A DNA stretch of 64,000 nucleotides from Rosistilla ulvae (GTDB lineage Bacteria > Planctomycetota > Planctomycetia > Pirellulales > Pirellulaceae), in NCBI RefSeq assembly GCF_007741475.1, contig NZ_CP036261.1, forward strand, positions 6,387,798-6,451,797, read 5' to 3'. Of this stretch, positions 61,982 through 64,000 are shown piece by piece. The notes beneath the pieces are model-generated. The model saw only the letters and a list, made by a program, of their open reading frames with translations. It did no database searches and was not told the DNA's origin. The number at the start of each line of letters is the position of its first letter. Position 1 is the stretch's first letter. The position numbers and the translations under genes were made by a program.

Positions 61982-63055
61982 ATGATGCGATTCAATTTAG
62001 CTTGCAGCCTGATTGGTGCTGCGTTGCTCGTCCCCCTGACGCCAGGTCAGCCGACGCTCGCCCAACCGGCGTTGCGCGAACAATATCCATCGGAAACGTT
62101 GCTGCCCAGTTACTTGCGAGACAGGATGCTGCGTCGCGTCGCATCGCGTCGCGACAGTGCAGCGATGACGCTGCTGATGCAACCGTTGGCGGCAAAGGCG
62201 GGAGCCAGCACCGTCGAGGTTCTCTTGGCGGGACAGCGTGTCGCCTTGGGGACCGTCGTAACCGCAAACGGTTATCTGGTAAGCAAGGCGAGCGAGTTAA
62301 AAGGCGATGGGGAGCTTCGCGTTCGATTGGGCGACGACCGAATCTTGCCTGCGACGCGAGTCGATGAAAGGCGTTCGGTCGATCTGGCGTTGCTGAAAGT
62401 CGACGTTCAGGGACTGAACCCGATCCAATGGAGCCAGCCCGAACCAGCAGTCGGCAGTTTCCTGTTCAGCGTCGGTCGCCAGGGGGATCCTGTAGGGATC
62501 GGGGTCGTTGGCGTTGCGTCGCGTGAGGTGCGGGATGACGGAATGTTGGGGGTGATGTTGCGCACCGATAACGACGGCGCACGGGTGATCAGCGTGGTAC
62601 CAGGCAGCGGGGCGGACGATGCCGGAATCGACGTTGGCGATGTGATCACCAAAGTCGATGGCGTTGCGATGACAACGCAAAAACAGGTCACCGGCGAATT
62701 GCGGGCGTTATATCCAGGCGACTCGGTCGATCTGACGCTCCGCCGCGATGGTCGCGATGGAGAATTTAATGTGAGTGCCGAGATTCGCGAACTCTCGTCC
62801 TTTTCCGAATCGCAAGACGATACGCGGGTCAATGGGCCGCGCAACAATCGGTTGACCGGCTTTAAGCTGGCACTGCAGCACGACACGGTGTTGGGGCCCG
62901 ATCAATGTGGCGGACCGGTGATCGACACCAATGGTAATGTGATTGGTATCAATATTGCCCGCGCCGGCCGCGTCTGCAGCTATGCGATTCCCAGTGTTGC
63001 GATCAAACCGATCGTCGACGACATGCTATCGTCGCTAGGCGAGGATGGGCGTTAA
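61982..63055 (+). CDS. HtrA-like pseudoprotease with inserted PDZ domain
   Basis: A 357-residue exported homologue. The start at 61982 opens into a signal peptide (MRFNLACSLIGAALLVPLT); an in-frame start at 61931 would add 17 residues. The N-lobe aligns with HtrA (ALGTVVTANGYLVSKASELK), but the catalytic His position is Ser104. Asp134 remains in VDLALLKV. The nucleophile loop reads DQCGGPVIDTNGNVIGINIA, so Ser is replaced by Cys309. A PDZ domain (about 186-268, VISVVPGSGADDAGIDVGDV) lies before that loop instead of after it. It is probably a non-proteolytic partner or regulator of the intact protease upstream; Cys chemistry without the His is doubtful. The stop overlaps the stop of the next gene. 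Confidence 0.85.
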   Translation: MMRFNLACSLIGAALLVPLTPGQPTLAQPALREQYPSETLLPSYLRDRMLRRVASRRDSAAMTLLMQPLAAKAGASTVEVLLAGQRVALGTVVTANGYLVSKASELKGDGELRVRLGDDRILPATRVDERRSVDLALLKVDVQGLNPIQWSQPEPAVGSFLFSVGRQGDPVGIGVVGVASREVRDDGMLGVMLRTDNDGARVISVVPGSGADDAGIDVGDVITKVDGVAMTTQKQVTGELRALYPGDSVDLTLRRDGRDGEFNVSAEIRELSSFSESQDDTRVNGPRNNRLTGFKLALQHDTVLGPDQCGGPVIDTNGNVIGINIARAGRVCSYAIPSVAIKPIVDDMLSSLGEDGR

Positions 63056-63306
63056 CGGCGTCGGATGCGTTGTTTCCAGTAGGAAACACCCATTTCGTTG
63101 ACGGTTTCGCCATTGAGGGTGACCTCGATTTTATCGGTCTCGTCGACGACCTGCTTGAGCTGTTTGGCGGCTGCTTCGCTGCTGACCGCTTCGACCTGTT
63201 TTTCAGACAACACGGTCTTCTGAGAATCGATTTGACGGATGGTGTAGACGTTGGTGGTTGCAAATTCCGAAGTCAATTTAGCTCCTTGTGGTTGTGAAAC
63301 GAACAT
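63052..63306 (-). CDS. conserved-looking small protein, function unknown
   Basis: An 84-residue protein that I do not recognise. It begins MFVSQPQGAKLTSEFATTNV and is charged, with KQVEAVSSEAAAKQLKQVVD in the middle and a basic end (KQRIRRR). AAGAAGATCC lies eight bases before the ATG. There is no signal peptide or membrane helix. The pattern of short strands (TIRQIDSQKTVLSE, KIEVTLNGETVNEM) and one helix suggests a small alpha/beta domain. Its stop codon overlaps that of the pseudoprotease gene through the palindrome GTTAAC, so the genes are convergent. Confidence 0.6.
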   Translation of the reverse strand: MFVSQPQGAKLTSEFATTNVYTIRQIDSQKTVLSEKQVEAVSSEAAAKQLKQVVDETDKIEVTLNGETVNEMGVSYWKQRIRRR

Positions 63307-63879
63307 CGATGGATCTTCTTACAACAAAGAGCATTCGGAGGCAGAAGTCAACCGCAAATCTTTTTGATGCCAAAGGAAACGCCCTTGCTATCGGCCCAGA
63401 TGCCGCGCTAGCAATCGAGCCGGCAGCGACTCCCCTTTGCCTGTCCGTTTGAGGCATGCCGATCGCGAAGCGGTCCCGAGTGATGCATCTTCATCGGTAG
63501 GAGGGCTTTGATTCGGTAACGGCTGCGTTGGGGGAGCCCCTTGTTCTCGACGCTCGCGCTCGCGGCTCCGATCAGGAGGGGGGCGGCGATGCTTCGCACG
63601 GCTTGGCGAGGTCCCATGCAAGCAGTGCTTCTAACGGTTTCTGTTGAAAACGGACAACTTCGGTTCTCGGTACCGGAATCGGTTGCAAGGCAGCAATTTG
63701 TGCCGCGTCGAGCAGGCTTCGTTCGCGGGTATGCCCCTTACCAGCAGGCCGGAAGTCGTGTTAACTTCTGCGTTTAAGTTCGGTTAACCCCGTGCTGCGT
63801 GCCGCGTGCAGGATGTGCCATTGGGCAGATGTTTGCGGTTGGCCGTTGGCTCCACTCCTGACTATCAACTTGGGCCGTG
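63307..63879. other. intergenic stretch without a supported gene
   Basis: These 573 bases contain open frames of up to 78 codons on both strands, but they overlap each other, are Arg/Pro-rich and lack good ribosome binding sites. I see no known protein, RNA or strong repeat. The sequence just before 63880 should carry a promoter for the last gene. Confidence 0.45.
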
Positions 63880-64000
63880 ATGGAAACGCAAACAACACTC
63901 CCGACCAACCAATCCGCCGCTGAAATCCGAAGCGATAATGCCCATTCGAGCGTCGCGTGCATTGCTGGTGAAATGCAGCAGGTGGAGCAATTGTTGCGGG
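63880..64000 (+). CDS. start of an unidentified gene (3' end outside window)
   Basis: An ATG at 63880 opens a frame of 40 codons without stop to the end of the window. The visible residues begin METQTTLPTNQSAAEIRSDN and end QQVEQLLR. They are polar, with no signal peptide or membrane helix, and the last part has an amphipathic helical pattern. A GTG directly before the ATG is also possible. The N-terminus is too short to name a family. Confidence 0.45.
   Translation, partial: METQTTLPTNQSAAEIRSDNAHSSVACIAGEMQQVEQLLR

Noticed and set aside
63541-63777. 78-codon plus-strand frame near the end of the window
   Set aside because: No ribosome binding site or family pattern, and a similarly long minus-strand frame covers part of the same DNA.

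Overview
The window is a contiguous piece of a planctomycete chromosome, most likely from the Pirellulales (Rhodopirellula/Rosistilla-like). The evidence is a set of lineage-typical families: a DUF1549/DUF1553 protein with planctomycete cytochrome-c modules, a TIGR03000 protein, a DUF1559-type C-terminus, twin-arginine Gfo/Idh/MocA oxidoreductases and sugar isomerases, a secreted PQQ-propeller lipoprotein, DUF1028, and many secreted proteins of unknown function. Base composition is moderately GC-rich throughout. I see no phage, insertion sequence, CRISPR array, tRNA or rRNA.

Region 1 (1-11570) opens with the tail of an ABC-2-like permease. HrpA (minus strand) and a SWIM-SNF2 helicase (plus strand) follow as a divergent pair. 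After them come two secreted minus-strand proteins and an acidic membrane-anchored helix-turn-helix protein. Region 2 (11865-24405) holds a 1709-residue multidomain cytochrome/WD40/DUF1549/DUF1553 protein, small secreted proteins, a PQQ-like lipoprotein, a secreted nitrilase and a secreted alpha/beta hydrolase. Between 20413 and 21188, and again from 22614 to 23223, the DNA is gene-poor and contains gene relics, a long perfect inverted repeat and a duplicated leader segment.

Region 3 (24418-31081) is a minus-strand block: AcuI-type reductase, Gfo/Idh/MocA oxidoreductase, FGE-like protein, xylose-isomerase-like protein, alpha/beta hydrolase and AguB-type amidase. It looks like exported sugar or cyclitol metabolism plus polyamine salvage. 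Region 4 (31309-45359) is mixed: an FHA protein, dihydroorotase, a ferredoxin-GMC oxidoreductase pair, a VWA protein, an aldo/keto reductase, transaldolase, a TPR-DUF1559 protein with a PATET tandem repeat, and a second Gfo/Idh/MocA enzyme.

Region 5 (45553-58290) is the S10-spc ribosomal cluster in canonical order, rpsJ through rplO, then secY and adk. rpmD (L30) is absent. A 29-codon micro-ORF is coupled to rpsC, and rpsC overlaps rplP by 62 bp. adk is followed by a DinB-like protein and a class-IV PLP enzyme rather than map/infA/rpsM. Region 6 (59808-64000) has a YeeZ-like SDR enzyme, then two adjacent HtrA-like secreted proteins. The first has an intact His-Asp-Ser triad. The second appears catalytically dead or altered and has a PDZ domain inserted before the vestigial nucleophile loop. 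The window ends in the first 40 codons of an unidentified gene.

I see no single large undescribed system. The strongest leads are the HtrA/pseudo-HtrA pair, the rpsC-coupled micro-ORF, the ferredoxin-GMC pair, a 33-residue membrane microprotein with a strong ribosome binding site, and the membrane-tethered helix-turn-helix protein.
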